Of a stretch of 64,000 bases of DNA, positions 23,101-34,130 are shown one piece after another. The stretch covers positions 3,625,954 to 3,689,953 of the forward strand of contig JACEVL010000415.1 of the NCBI GenBank assembly GCA_020284085.1. Reading direction: 5' to 3'. A model generated the notes under the pieces. It saw only the letters and a list, made by a program, of their open reading frames with translations, was not told where the DNA came from and did not search any database. The position numbers and the translations under genes are program-made. This stretch comes from Aporrectodea caliginosa. Lineage: Eukaryota; Annelida; Clitellata; Crassiclitellata; Lumbricidae. Each line of letters starts with the position of its first letter. Within the stretch, counting starts at the first letter, position 1.

Positions 23101-26100
23101 TTGCGAGCACAAGGCAGGCTTCTTCATCCAATACAAAAAAGAATCCAGCTTTACAAGTTGGTCTGTAATTTGTGGGTATGTAATGTTTACGAGTATTACT
23201 GTAGTGAAATGCCGTAATATCATAAAAAAATTGTGATATAAAACTCGGCCAATGTAACCATGTTTTCATAACTGATATGTACCACCTGCCGATTATTCAC
23301 GGGCGTAATTGTACGAATTGTATTTAAAAGCTTAGAAAGAATTGTCCAGAAATGTAAATATTACAGTAGGTAAAAACTGAAACTCCAGCAAGTGCCTTAG
23401 CTTCTTTCATCTTGCATGTCAAGCTTAAGTGTTTGTTGAATAGATTCAGTAACAGTTCTGAGTTTTTCTGTAGTTTGTGTTTGCTCCAAGGAGAATTAGT
23501 GCTAGAGGGTATCAAGAGTGCAGAGATTTTTCTGTCTCTTGCTGTCTTCGTGGTTGGACACTGTGAGGCTGCTTCTCTTGCACAACTGGAGAAAGCCTAT
23601 CGGACAATAGATGTCTAACCTTTTGAAGCTGGTACTCCTCTGTTTCAAATTCACCGGAGTCAGAGTTGGTCGTGAAAGGATGCTGTAGACTTATGTTAGA
23701 CTTGACCAGGATAAGTTACTGGTGTGTCACCATTTCCAACTCTGTTTGTGCGTGATAAGTTAACAGGCTTGCATCAATCTCGCTTTAAGCCTATATTTTC
23801 GCAGTGATCATGTTGACTTGTTAAACTTTTCACATAGGCCAGTAGAATCATGTAACATAGATACTTATAAAATTGATCATCACAATCACTGTGAATTGCA
23901 TATGGTTGGAGATGTGTAACATTATCCAGGTTTTACTGTTTTGTCTGAGTCTTCATTAGGCTACAATATGTTTTTGAGATCCTGCGTTAGATATTAATTG
24001 CTAATCAGTCTTCAGTCTTTGAGCAGCATTTTTTTGTCTAGGCCGTGTTATCTATTAGGACGTCTGACTAGACCACATCTGGATTTTTATCTCTTTTAAA
24101 TATTTGTGATGTTATATGCCCTTGTAAACAACCAGAATTAAAATTAATTCAAAACTTGTTCTAGTTAATGAGTCTTTGAAGGGATATAACTTTACAGTTT
24201 TCAGAAGTATTTTTGCACTGCGGGAGGTCACAACTGTTAATCAAGATCCCAACTAAAAGCTCGTCTTCTTCTGGAATCATTTCCTCCACAGGCTCTTTCA
24301 GCATCCTCTGGCATTCCCCTCATGATTTTATATCGAACGTGCCCTGTAGTCTGCCTTGCAACCAATTTTGCTTAACTGTCACTGACTTTGCCAGCGTAGA
24401 CATATGCGTGTGCCCATGGCGAGTCCTGTTACATGAATACTTCCTTTCACTCCTGTAAAGCATTAGCTGAGAGACATTACAATAGCTGAATTGGTGTCAG
24501 ATTAAGATTGACACAAACTCTGCAACTTGAAGGTGTTCTTCTCAATTACTGTGCTTTGCAAATTATCTTTGCCACAATTCTGCAACTAAGATACTCTGAT
24601 AAGTGTAATATCAGACCAGCTTTTTAAGATGCTGAACATTATCAATGTTCTGCTAGAAACGTACTCTGAACAGGAACCATTTCTAAGGAGGTAATTACAT
24701 GTATTCCAACCATAGATAGAGGGCTCTTGGGGTCATCCATTAAAGGTGAACACAAAGGGAAGAGAGAGCGATACATGCAAACATGCAGACAAGAGAGGTC
24801 ATCCCCAAAGTGGACATCTTTGGTGCATATACTTACAAAAGTACAAACCATGCCTTAACCACCAGCTTCAATCACACAGAAGACCATCTGTACCACTTGG
24901 ACTTTGCTGGGAGCAGCTGAGGGACCTCAGGTGTGCCATGCTTTGTAGGACACTTCTTACTGAGCTCCAATACTTGGAAGTCTATTGAAGGGAGACTGAT
25001 TCTCTCTTCTGCAGGCGTGATACTACTAGGGCTGGATGCTAGCAGACAGGAGTCGTAATATACTTGCCATAGGCAGTTATCCACAAAGGGGAATTCACAA
25101 AGGGAAGGGGAATTGTAATCCTAAATATGGATACAGGGAAAGGAATGGTCTAAATTAGGTCATATTTGCAGATGTCCTTCATGGCTGGCCTTTTTGAATT
25201 TAATTTTGTCCTCAGAAATCTCATTACAGAGCAATAGTTTGTGTGAACTTAATAACAAAGTCAAAAATGACCTGTTAAATCTTTGATTTTTTCCACATAC
25301 TCTGTATTCTAATACATCTAGACTGATCAGCATCCTTCTATGGTCAGAATTTTGGATGCCAAAGGAACAAATGTCAGCAAATAAGCTGTTGGCCTTGACT
25401 TATCTTTAAATGTCGGGCCTACTACATGTAGATCAATTATAATGCAATGCATTAACACTTTGGTATGGCCATTCAATGGTGGTCAAGATTTTCAAAAATC
25501 ACCTGCACAGTCAAGATTAAATTGTCTGCTTATAGACTTAGGTGAAATCAAGTTGATAAGTTTTGAAACTACTGTTGGAGCCCAACTACAGCAAAATTTG
25601 AAGATTAAAAATAGTTTTACGTGGACTACTTGTTTCATACAGTAATTGCGTGGTACCAGTTTAATCAGAGCCAAGCTCACAATTTAAAACACAACTTCAT
25701 ACTATTCAGGACTATGCATTGCAGCTTTGGATATGTTAAGAACTCACTCTGTTACGATCTTCACATCCAAGAAACTAGTAAATACAAGGCACTATTGTCT
25801 TGCACATTATTTACTTACTCATATTTTCTGATAACATTTAACACTCTAACTAAAGTGTAAAATTATACTGTATTTTTATTTTACCTTGATCAGTAACAAT
25901 TTCATTACTTATACTTTATATAAGTATTTTAAAGTACTTTATTACAATACTTTAGAAGTTCACTTTCATACAACAAATTAAGTGTCTCATGTACATAACA
26001 CAGACAAAAACATAATTCCTATAGAAAACTAGTAGTGCTTATTCATGTTTTTTAAATAATCCAGTATTTGCAAATCAAGGAATGCCCAAGTCAGTTATAT

Positions 26101-26144
26101 GCATATAATAAATTTTACAATAGAAATAATATCCTACAAAATCG
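20172..26144. other. Gene-poor stretch
   Basis: About 6 kb of AT-rich sequence between hAT-3 and the 3' end of EBP. Apart from the 21-bp minisatellite at 22172-22432 I see no exon, RNA gene or transposon that I can support. The short reading frames here show no family motif. Confidence 0.55.
22172..22432. repeat. 21-bp minisatellite (gtaatgccatactgtaactct)
   Basis: About twelve tandem copies with point variation (ccata, ccgta, gctgta, gtcgta). Because 21 is a multiple of three, frames stay open on both strands and give repetitive artefact proteins. Confidence 0.93.
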
Positions 26145-26508
26145 TCATTTCTTCTTCTTTGAATTTCCATCTGTGCTGGGTTCCTTTCTGTCCACCACAC
26201 ACTGAGCAGACGTTAAGTTGACATAGGACTCGACAATGCAGATGAATGGTACGACGATCCAGAACGCATTGAGGAATACGAAGTAGAACCAGAAGTGTAG
26301 TGGATGCCACAGAGGCCCATGCCTAAAGCCTTCCTTGGCCGCAGTTGCATAGTAGAGCACATCCCCGTACAGCTGGAACAGACTGAGGATGAGCTGTACC
26401 ACATAGCGATATGGTTTGTTTGAAAGAAAAGCGTATGTGGCGAGGAAAGCCAATGGACCGTCGACAAATGCTGTGATGCCTTCCATGCAAACAGTGAAAC
26501 TGTCACCA
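26145..26508 (-). CDS. EBP: EBP exon 3 with stop
   Basis: Acceptor ttttttag. It reads [19 protein letters not shown] through the conserved [15 protein letters not shown] and [16 protein letters not shown] to a Lys-rich end and TGA. Confidence 0.95.
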
Positions 26509-29500
26509 CTAAAAAACAAATAATAACAAAGTAAATAATAACTCATTTATATTATAAAAGCCCATGCAGCCTGCTTCAAACAAGCTTCTAAAAGCACCTG
26601 TGGAGGTTTGATTACATAGCTGTTCCAAACAGGATGAACCCAGGACTGTCAGAACCTTCAAAATGAGGAATGCCCAAGTCAGCTTCGGAAATTCCCATTG
26701 ATTCATGGGTATAATATACATGTCTTGTCTGAATTGTTTTAAGTTGGGGAACTTATTCTCTGCATTCAGAGCAAGCATGGATTGCATCAACTATGGCTTT
26801 GTTGATGCAAGTGCTTGCCAGAACAGTCGCTTGCAATTAGCCGTTGTCAAAACTTCTACAGATTCAATTATTGTAGTCTCTGCCAACAGTTAGCTACATT
26901 GGTTAGAGCGTAGGCTGCGTCTCATGTGCCTCTGTGTTAGAGAGCGTGTGGATTGCGGTTCACTTCCCAATGCTGGCTTATTTCAGACATTTAAATCTTG
27001 GGCTAGCATGGTTCATGCACTGGGACCTTCAATGGTGTGGCACCCATTAAAAAATGGTAAGCAGTAGTGAAGGATCTTGTCCGATCAATTCATTGAAAAA
27101 TAAACAGGGTCGAGGTCATATATGGTCACTCTAGAAAAACATGTACATTTACATTTATAAACAAGTCACTGTAGGATATGGCAGATATCCAAACTCATTT
27201 AACTTTCAACTGATATCTACACCTGCAAAATTATAGTTTGACATAACTGTATTTAAACTCACTAAAAGCATGCACATATTTCAGCCTACAGTGCAGAGAA
27301 TCATGGTAAGCAGGGCCGGATTAACAAATGTGGGGGCCCTGTTCAGCAATACTGTGGGGGCCCAGCCACACAGAATCACACCAAAAGTAGGGCCTACACA
27401 CAAAACATGTTATATTCAACGAATCAACATTTTTCTATTATTAATTCGTGCCTTCTTTCTTTGGTACAATATCAGTAGGGTTTATAATTATCCAGTCTAG
27501 TGTAAAAGACTTTAACTTAAGATAAACATCTTTTACGGTTAAACAATATTAGAGTGACTCATGATAAAAGAATATTACAATTGCAGGCTTACCACAATAC
27601 AGGAAATCAAAATAGGCCTAAAAGGTTTAGGCTAACAATATAGTTTTAACTCATTGGTTTGCAGTTTACATTTTGTAGCAAAACTAACAGTTAGAGAGTT
27701 AAAAGCAAAAACAAATTTTGGCTTCGTCAGTAAGGCTATGTCGTCAAAATGTAGCTCGCGTTTAGGAGCTCTACTCCTAAACACTCTATTCTTGTACCTC
27801 GCTCTACTCTTGACTCGGCATAACTGAAAACACTGATACACTGCCTTATTCTGACGCGACTTGACTACTGCAACTCGGTACTCTATGGTCTCCCTGAATG
27901 CACACTGCTTCCTCTAACTAGAATACTGCATCAGGCAGCAAGACTGTGTCTTGGACTCCCTTACCGAGACCATATATCACACCTAGTCTGGTTTCTTGTC
28001 TGAGAGCGTGTCCGCTTCATGCTGGCACTCCTCATGTACAGAGCACGCACAGATCATCTGCCTTCCAACTGATCTTCCATGGTCACACCCTGCAGCTCTG
28101 TCAAAGGCCGCTCCTCTCTTCAATCAGCATCTGCTGGAAAGCAGGCCTATGTTGTTCCTAGTACAGGTCTTGTCACAGTTGCCGGTCCCTCCATCTGGAA
28201 CTCTCTACCTCCTCATCTTCGCTCTAAACTGAAAACTAGCCTCTTCCAGTCTACCTACGGCTCTTAATGGTTGCCGGCTTCAATGTGCACTTCTGAATTT
28301 TTGTACTGTACCGTATTGTATGTCACTTTCGACGCTCAACAATGTCAAACTAACGAGTCTGTCTTCCGACATTGATGCTGTCAGTCTGTTTTTAATCAAT
28401 TTGAGTTTTGAAAACGAACGTTCACTGCTGCAGTTTATTACCATCAGAACAAGATATATTCACAGTGCTACGGTATCTTAAAATTTGGAAAGGTGTCCTT
28501 TAGTCTCTTTTTGTGATTAACCGCTAAAGGAACTGTTCTAGTGATTCTTCATTTATCTGTTCATTAGCAAATGACTTTGCTAGGTCATTTTCGGCTGATT
28601 TTGAGATGAATCTGCATAATAATGAAAACTTTAATAGAGGCCCCCACATGTGCAAAAGTTGTGTTTTTGCATATATTAAAATGGGCAGTTTCGAAAAACT
28701 TATTCTCAGTTTTTTGAGTCGTTTTACTAGTAGACTAACAAATAACAATAATCATAAAATATTGAGAAAAAAAATTCTTTTCCATGTGTGGGGGCCCCTG
28801 AAGTGTGGGGGCCCCTGTTCTGCCGAACATGTTGAACATGCCTTAATCCGCCTCTGATGGTAAGTAAAACTTAGTTGAAGTCTGAGGGGCCAAGTCTAAG
28901 GCAAATCTCTGTCAGTGTTTGGTCATAGCTGAATCAACATTGATTTTCACAGATGTTTTAAACACGTGCATTGAAAGACAATGATGAATTTAAAAAGTGA
29001 ACTAAGCAAATAGTGTGCTCTACAGTTACCGGTATATATTTTTGCAGCAGATACAGTACTAAGAGACATCATTGAGGGAAGAATGGAGGGGAAAAAGATG
29101 AGAGGTAGGCCAAGAACAATGCTACTGGACTGGATGTTGGCAGAGGAGGGATACAGCGGACTGAAAAGAGAAGCAGAGAACAGAGAAAAATGGCGTCGTT
29201 GGACATATGAACCTGCCTGAGGGCAGAGAACGTGAAGAAGAAGACAGCACTTAGAGCTTTTATCCAGCCAAAGTTATAGTACTGTTGTAGAAGCACTTGG
29301 TTGCAACTGAAAATGAAATCCAGAAGCATGAAAATGAGCAACATGAATACGTTAAATCTCATACACACCTTATGTATCTGCTGTCACCCTGGCCATATTC
29401 TTTCCCTAAAACAGCAGTTTACACAATATCAGAAGCAGTATACATAATTTATTTAAACTATTAAACTTGCATAAATCTATCTATGTATCTATCTATGGAA

Positions 29501-30692
29501 TTTATATAGCGCCCCTTCAATATAACTACTCAGAGGCGCTCCCGACCCAGGCCCGGTCAAAGAGGAAAGTCTTAAGCAGTCTATAAAAAGATTCAGGGGT
29601 CTTGTGGGAGAGAATGAAGGTCAGAGGGGAGGCTATTCCAAAAAGAAGGACCAACGATCGAGAAAGCCCGACGCTGTCTAGTAGCAGAGTAAGCATGGGA
29701 ACTATGATGTCACCTCTAGAGGCCGAGTGCAGAGATCGGCAACCAGAGCAGGCCGAGGTTAAGGTAAAGAGCTCCCGGAGATAGACATGTGCTCTGCCCA
29801 GAACACAGTGCCAGACAGTGGAGGAGACCCTATAATGGATGCGCTGCTGGACCGGGAGCCAGTGAAGGACATCACGCATAAACACCGAGATGTGGCCAAA
29901 TTTAGAGACACCACCAATTAGACGAGCAGCTGCCCACAAAACGCCTTCCAAAGGATGCAAAATGGCTAGGACACTTAATTATTTAAAGATATCAAAGTAG
30001 GATACCATGTTAACTGTGCATTTATTTAGTATCCATGGATACCTAGCCAGTGCTGATGTTGAGAGCGCCTCTGAGTAGTTTTCTGTAAGGGGCGCTATAT
30101 AAATGTTCGATGAATGAATGAATGAATGAATGAAGCAATACCTGCCACATAATTATCTCAACTAGGGGCAAGCTTATAGAAGTCGGGAACTGAAGGATAT
30201 AGTGCGTAAGTTTACGTGAGTGTTGGTTAGTGTCAGGTTAGGGTCAGGGTTAGTGTCGTCATTAGAAAACCTGATACCGTCCGGCGTCCGCGCAGCATGC
30301 CCAAAGATACTTCAGCCCCGATACTACAAGTTTGCCCAACTACAGTCCTAAAAAACAACATAACAACAACGGATGGTAGGCCTATAATACTAACAGCATT
30401 CTGCCAGGAACGTGGATTCTTGTGCAATCGTTCGATGGTAGACTGCAAAGTATCCTTCGAGGATCAGATGAATGAGTCCACACATGAAGAACCAGGTGAT
30501 CTTCAATTTACAGACGGTCCTTCCATTCAGATGTCTCCGAGAACCCATCACAAACCACAACCCAACCAAACACAGGGTCAACGATCCAAAGAACGTCCCC
30601 AACAACTCCAAAACGCTCTTCTCATTCGGTACATAGTTTGGCAGTTGCAAATCACGAGGGTAAAAAGGATGATCGACTGCTTCGATCTTCAT
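26145..30692 (-). CDS. EBP: Emopamil-binding protein, sterol delta8-delta7 isomerase, complete
   Basis: EBP moves the sterol double bond from C8 to C7 in the ER membrane during cholesterol-type synthesis. Exons 30692-30395, 29405-29369 and 26508-26145 join in frame to 232 codons plus stop; human EBP has 230 residues. Catalytic and binding residues known from human EBP are present: His75 and Glu79 in [12 protein letters not shown], Glu121 in CMEGITA, and Asn192 in [10 protein letters not shown]. Several hydrophobic segments fit the multi-pass fold. The C-terminus ends in four lysines, fitting ER retention. Introns are loaded with transposons (hAT-4 in intron 2; LINE and MITE in intron 1). EBP-like paralogues (EBPL) are less likely because the C-terminal half follows EBP closely. 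Confidence 0.95.
26889..27115 (+). mobile_element. Degenerate tRNA-derived SINE (tentative)
   Basis: Tagctacattggttagagcg resembles a tRNA box A arm, and attgcggttcacttccc about 45 nt later resembles box B. A unique body follows. No second copy in the window and no tail were recognised. Confidence 0.4.
27720..28440 (-). pseudogene. hAT transposase C-terminus, split by a LINE
   Basis: On the minus strand, about 28436-28320 gives [19 protein letters not shown] and [17 protein letters not shown], the hAT dimerisation domain. The expected continuation ([15 protein letters not shown]) appears only at about 27775-27725, beyond the LINE insert. Confidence 0.75.
27779..28318 (+). mobile_element. LINE (CR1/L2-type) 3' fragment nested in hAT-4
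   Basis: Plus-strand coding remnants of the ORF2 C-terminus: [32 protein letters not shown], then [13 protein letters not shown] and [12 protein letters not shown] with stop. Frameshifts and a stop show decay. Confidence 0.82.
29050..29220 (+). mobile_element. LINE 3' coding end, second LINE type
   Basis: An open 56-codon tail with stop. [14 protein letters not shown] and [15 protein letters not shown] are typical of the C-terminal end of many non-LTR retrotransposon ORF2 proteins. It lies in EBP intron 1, antisense to the gene. Confidence 0.75.
29369..29405 (-). CDS. EBP: EBP exon 2, 37-nt microexon
   Basis: Acceptor ctgctgttttag, donor gtgtgt. It completes a Trp codon and reads [13 protein letters not shown], matching human WKEYAKGDSRYIL. 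Its phases (2+33+2 nt) join exon 1 and exon 3 exactly. Confidence 0.93.
29490..29965 (-). mobile_element. CR1/L2-type LINE 3' end with tail (source of the SINE-A tail)
   Basis: The minus strand encodes [26 protein letters not shown] and [14 protein letters not shown], the usual ORF2 C-terminus. After GSASE and the stop comes TTGAAGGGGCGCTATATAAA and an ATAGAT microsatellite tail. The last about 50 bp match the end of SINE family A. Confidence 0.88.
30060..30134 (+). mobile_element. 5'-truncated LINE/SINE-A tail
   Basis: Gagcgcctctgagtag, then ggggcgctatataaatg and (GAAT)n. Only the shared 3' end is present. Confidence 0.75.
30167..30336. mobile_element. 170-bp MITE, family GGCAAGCTTATAG, copy 2
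   Basis: Same ends and interior as the MITE at 13770 (gtgcgtaagtttacg, gcatgcccaaagata). The flanks CAACTAGG and CAACTACA are an imperfect 8-bp duplication. The interior has ggttagggtcagggttag. It lies about 60 bp from the EBP exon 1 donor. Confidence 0.75.
30395..30692 (-). CDS. EBP: EBP exon 1 (coding)
   Basis: Starts ATG at 30692 ([20 protein letters not shown]), which aligns with the start of human EBP. Carries the first two membrane segments and [12 protein letters not shown]. Ends FLAEC plus T, with donor gttagt. Confidence 0.94.
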
Positions 30693-31140
30693 AATTGCAC
30701 AGAATAATTATCAAAACAGATAAAAGCAAACTTCTTAATCCAACGAAAGGCTCAAATTCTGTTACGGTTGGCCTAGGGTGGCGATATCGCCAGTCGTAAG
30801 ATATAATATCGGACTACGATCACTTCATTCACTTGAAGAAGGCAATACCAGAAAAACATGAATATTAATTAATATTAATATTCATGAACTGTAGCGCGCC
30901 ATGGGGCGATTTATGTATGGTCTTTTATTGTAAACTGCAATACCACATGGAGCGCTTGCTGAATATTCATACAGCTATGGTACCATATAATTTTATATTA
31001 AAGGCCGTTGGTAGGCCTACCACCAGTAAGACAGTCTGAAGTCTGACTGTGTTGAATATTCATATTCAGACTCTGATGCATATTTTCATTTGCAACGCCT
31101 TAAACACGAGGTTCGCGCTGTTGCAAAGCAGTTAGCCTAC

Positions 31141-31205
31141 TGTAAGTAAGTAAGTAAGTAAGTAAGTATATCCTTTATTGAAAAACCAACTGCTAACCGC
31201 ATTTT
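31141..31205 (-). repeat. (TAAG)n array with adjacent retroelement-like block
   Basis: TAAG repeats followed by tatatcctttattgaaaa and accaactgctaacc. A very similar array plus block is at 13371-13425, so both are probably 3' tails of one retroelement family. Confidence 0.55.
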
Positions 31206-31444
31206 GGTGTACAAGATCATCAAATATAAAAAAAATTAAGTATAAAGCATCCGTGTGACAAATGTTTTACGAGATAGAGAGTTTGCCTTAGGTATTATTC
31301 TATTGTGGGTATTATTCTATTGTAACAGAATTGTCAAACAAAATAATTTGGAAACCGGTTGTTTTTCGTTTTTAGAATTCAACTTACCAAAATGAAAGCA
31401 ACTCACCACATGTCAAAGATATAAAATTTGGACTAAAAGAATTA

Positions 31445-31500
31445 TATACAAATTACAGACCTTTGCAGCCTCTACCTTGCAAAGGTCTGTAATTTGTATA
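31445..31500. other. Perfect 23-bp inverted repeat with 10-nt loop
   Basis: Bases 31445-31467 are the exact reverse complement of 31478-31500, with loop gcctctacct. No transposon ends surround it. Confidence 0.95.
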
Positions 31501-31677
31501 GGCGTAGAGCGTAGAACACAGTATGCCTACTGAGTAGGCCTACTATAGTGTCGCATAACTTTTTACGTCTGCGGAAGACAATATTTGAACTGGTTTTAGG
31601 TTCCACAGGCGCTCTACATAATACACGTTTATTGATGGGTCTAATGAGTAGGCCTATGTCGTGTTATTACTAATAGC

Positions 31678-31860
31678 CATGAGCGTAGCCAGGAAAAAAT
31701 TTCGGAGGGGTTTTAAGATTTCATTGGGGGTTTTCCATTGGATATGGTAGAAAAAAATAAGTTTTTTGGGGGTATTCCCATGTAAAAGCATATAAAAAAT
31801 TTGGGGAAACTTATTTGGGGAGGGTTGAAACCGTAAAACCACCCCCTAAATACGCCCATA
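31678..31860. mobile_element. hAT-like MITE, 183 bp
   Basis: Ends CATGAGCGTAGCCAGG and, inverted, TATGGGCGTATTTAGG. Perfect 8-bp duplication CTAATAGC at 31670-31677 and 31861-31868. Confidence 0.82.
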
Positions 31861-31868
31861 CTAATAGC

Positions 31869-33012
31869 ACTAACACGCATAGGCCTACATGTAAGATTAG
31901 CTTTGTCATCAGATTAGCTTTGTCTCATAAGTCTAAACTACACAGGGCCGATTTCGTCCCTACCCAGCTATAGGCCTAGAGCCCAATGCCGCAATGCGAA
32001 GTGCATAGCAAAACAGCGAAAACGGGACTGCAGCGGTTTACAATGGGTGTTGCTGAATTTCTTTAAATTCGCTGCATGCGTGTCCGGTTAATACATTTAA
32101 ATCAAAAAATAAAAACTTATCTATTCTCATTACACTATGACTAAGAATACAGCGCAAACGCGTTTTCGAGCAAGACTTGTCTGGTTAAAGCGCGCTATAA
32201 ATTTCTAATTGTATTGTATTGTATAGCGGCTATAGACTACTCAAGGCCGATCCATGGGTGGAATCCTGTCATGGCTTCTGTAGCCGATCGGACCTATTCC
32301 CCTTAGCCCTCATAATCTTCGTCAGTTATTCACAATTCAACCACTTCGCTCAACCCGCTCCTCTTCCGCCCTAACACTCCTCCGTCCTTCCGTCATCATC
32401 ACTAAAATTAGCACGGTCTATAGGCAGAGTTATGTGCATATCAGCATACAATAGGCCTAGCTATTATTGATCACGATGATGGCGGCCCATGTTCAACGAT
32501 AGCGTAGGCTGCGTCCATCAATGGATACGCAGAGCGTAATTATTTCAACTTGGAGTTTGTTATAGCCAGAGCCGTATATATGGCTCTGGTTATAGCATGA
32601 AACCCGAACTAGGCTACAGAAAAGCATCTAAAGGTCGCGATAGACTTTGATGTACCGGTAGGTAGGCCTATTGTGGCCATTTTTCTGCCTTCAGCTGGAA
32701 GATTTTCCAACAAGGAGCCCAGAAGTTTTATTGCTAGAAGCTAATTAAACGACATAGGCTAAGTACTTTATTTTACAAACTTACATGCTTTTATCATGGG
32801 AGCCTGTATTAATAGCACTATTTTAAAGACGCCTGTGGCTTTTATTAATAACGTAGCCTAGGCTATGGACTTCTAGCCTATATAATAGCCAGCTATTATT
32901 AAGAGAGGTCTATTATGCCCAACGACCTCTTAGGCCTATAATATATGCCTAGGCCTATTGTTGGACTGAGCAGTGGAATGAGAACATCAGCATGCAATCT
33001 TCTCGTTATGAA
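31869..33012. other. No gene recognised; GGCCTA-rich spacer
   Basis: Intergenic sequence unusually rich in taggcctat-like octamers. It contains one SINE-type tail remnant (gcgcgctataaatttc plus gtatt repeats, 32187-32225) and an 8-bp hairpin ccagagcc/ggctctgg near 32565. Confidence 0.5.
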
Positions 33013-33086
33013 TACGTCATTTTGCGTTCTCATGGTAACGTTGTCTTTAAACGATGACGCCATCTTTGGGCCTTTGTCTTACGTCA
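33013..33086 (+). promoter_or_regulatory. Cluster of CRE/ATF-like sites
   Basis: TACGTCAT (33013-33020), TGACGCC (33056-33062) and TTACGTCA (33079-33086) lie within 75 bp, just upstream of a candidate first exon. CREB/ATF sites have this core. Function here is inferred only. Confidence 0.4.
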
Positions 33087-33105
33087 TCTTTCCATAAACG
33101 TTGTC

Positions 33106-33330
33106 ATGGTGCAGCATTTCTCAATTCGTGAAAGCAAGTCGACGAAGGTCCTCGCACAAAATAAAATTTCGAAGATCAAGAATTTAAAGACGGTCCGTAG
33201 TTTGAAATCTTCGAATTATGAACAAGACTTTCAAGATGATCGACGTTTGAAGCCACCGCAGACAGCAGGTCTGGAAAACAGCACAACGAACGAAATGTAT
33301 GCCTATGCGACCACAGAAGCGAAGATCCGA
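33106..33330 (+). CDS. Candidate first coding exon of an unknown gene
   Basis: 75 codons from ATG, MVQHFSIRESKSTKV to TTEAKIR, ending at a consensus donor gtaaga. The product is basic and hydrophilic with no motif I recognise. A CRE-like cluster sits just upstream. No downstream exon was identified on the plus strand, and the open frame runs 17 codons past the donor to a stop, so it may be a chance frame. Confidence 0.3.
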
Positions 33331-33412
33331 GTAAGAAATGTCACTTCTTCTTCGGGTAATTTATATTTTTTAGCGTTCTAAAGTATTCGCCCATGCGGCC
33401 CATTGTGATTCT

Positions 33413-33563
33413 TGTTTAAAATAGAAGTTGGATTGATGAAAATAGGTCCTAATTCTTGCTTAAATAGAAGGTGGATTGATGAAAATAGTTTCTAGTGAAA
33501 GTAGAAGTTGGATTGATCAAAATATTAGGCTACTAACGTAAATGGAACTTGGATTGGTGACAG
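33413..33563. repeat. Inverted copies of the hAT-2 satellite unit
   Basis: Four diverged units of aaatagaagttggattgatg, the reverse complement of the unit at 13660-14195. Confidence 0.75.
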
Positions 33564-33760
33564 TTATTTAAAATACCATATGTATAAAACGATGAAACGA
33601 AAATTATGTTACAATACGTCCATAATAAAGAGTGCTAAAACGATAAATCACCATAGGCCTAAATCGTCATTCCACCAAATTATTCGATATGGAGATGATA
33701 CGCCCAGTTGTTGTTGCTGCTGATGATGATGATGATGCCGATGATGATGATGATGATCGT

Positions 33761-33761
33761 G

Positions 33762-33860
<99 letters not shown>

Positions 33861-34075
33861 TCTTTTCTTTAATAAGCGCCTGACAAACGCACTGCGCTTT
33901 ACATTTACATGTTGTGCAATTTAAATCTTAACTACTAACAGAACAGACAGCCTGCAATACACGGCGCTAATAGCAGCCTACAAAGCATATCCGCCCAACG
34001 GGGGCTCGAACTCGGTACCTCCCGCTCTCCGCGCCAGATGTTATCCAATGCGCTATCGGGCCCCTCCCCGATGAT
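33761..34075 (-). mobile_element. SINE family B, copy 2, with long (AAT)n tail
   Basis: The tail (AAT)n spans about 33764-33860. Then come the shared body (gcgcctgacaaacgcactgc) and the tRNA-like head, read on minus as agcgcattggataacat and cgagttcgagcccc. Its 5' side is followed by hAT-5. Confidence 0.88.
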
Positions 34076-34130
34076 GAGTTCTCTGCCTGAAGGTAGGTCC
34101 TTTGACTTTTATGCCGCCCGGGGAGGAGAT

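Larger units (their letters stand above)
27311..28856. mobile_element. hAT-4 with an internal LINE insertion, in EBP intron 2
   Basis: The ends are CAGGGCCGGATTAA and, inverted, CAGAGGCGGATTAA. The perfect 8-bp duplication ATGGTAAG lies at 27303-27310 and 28857-28864. Both ends carry gtgggggccc blocks. The minus strand carries transposase remnants split by a LINE fragment. Confidence 0.92.
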
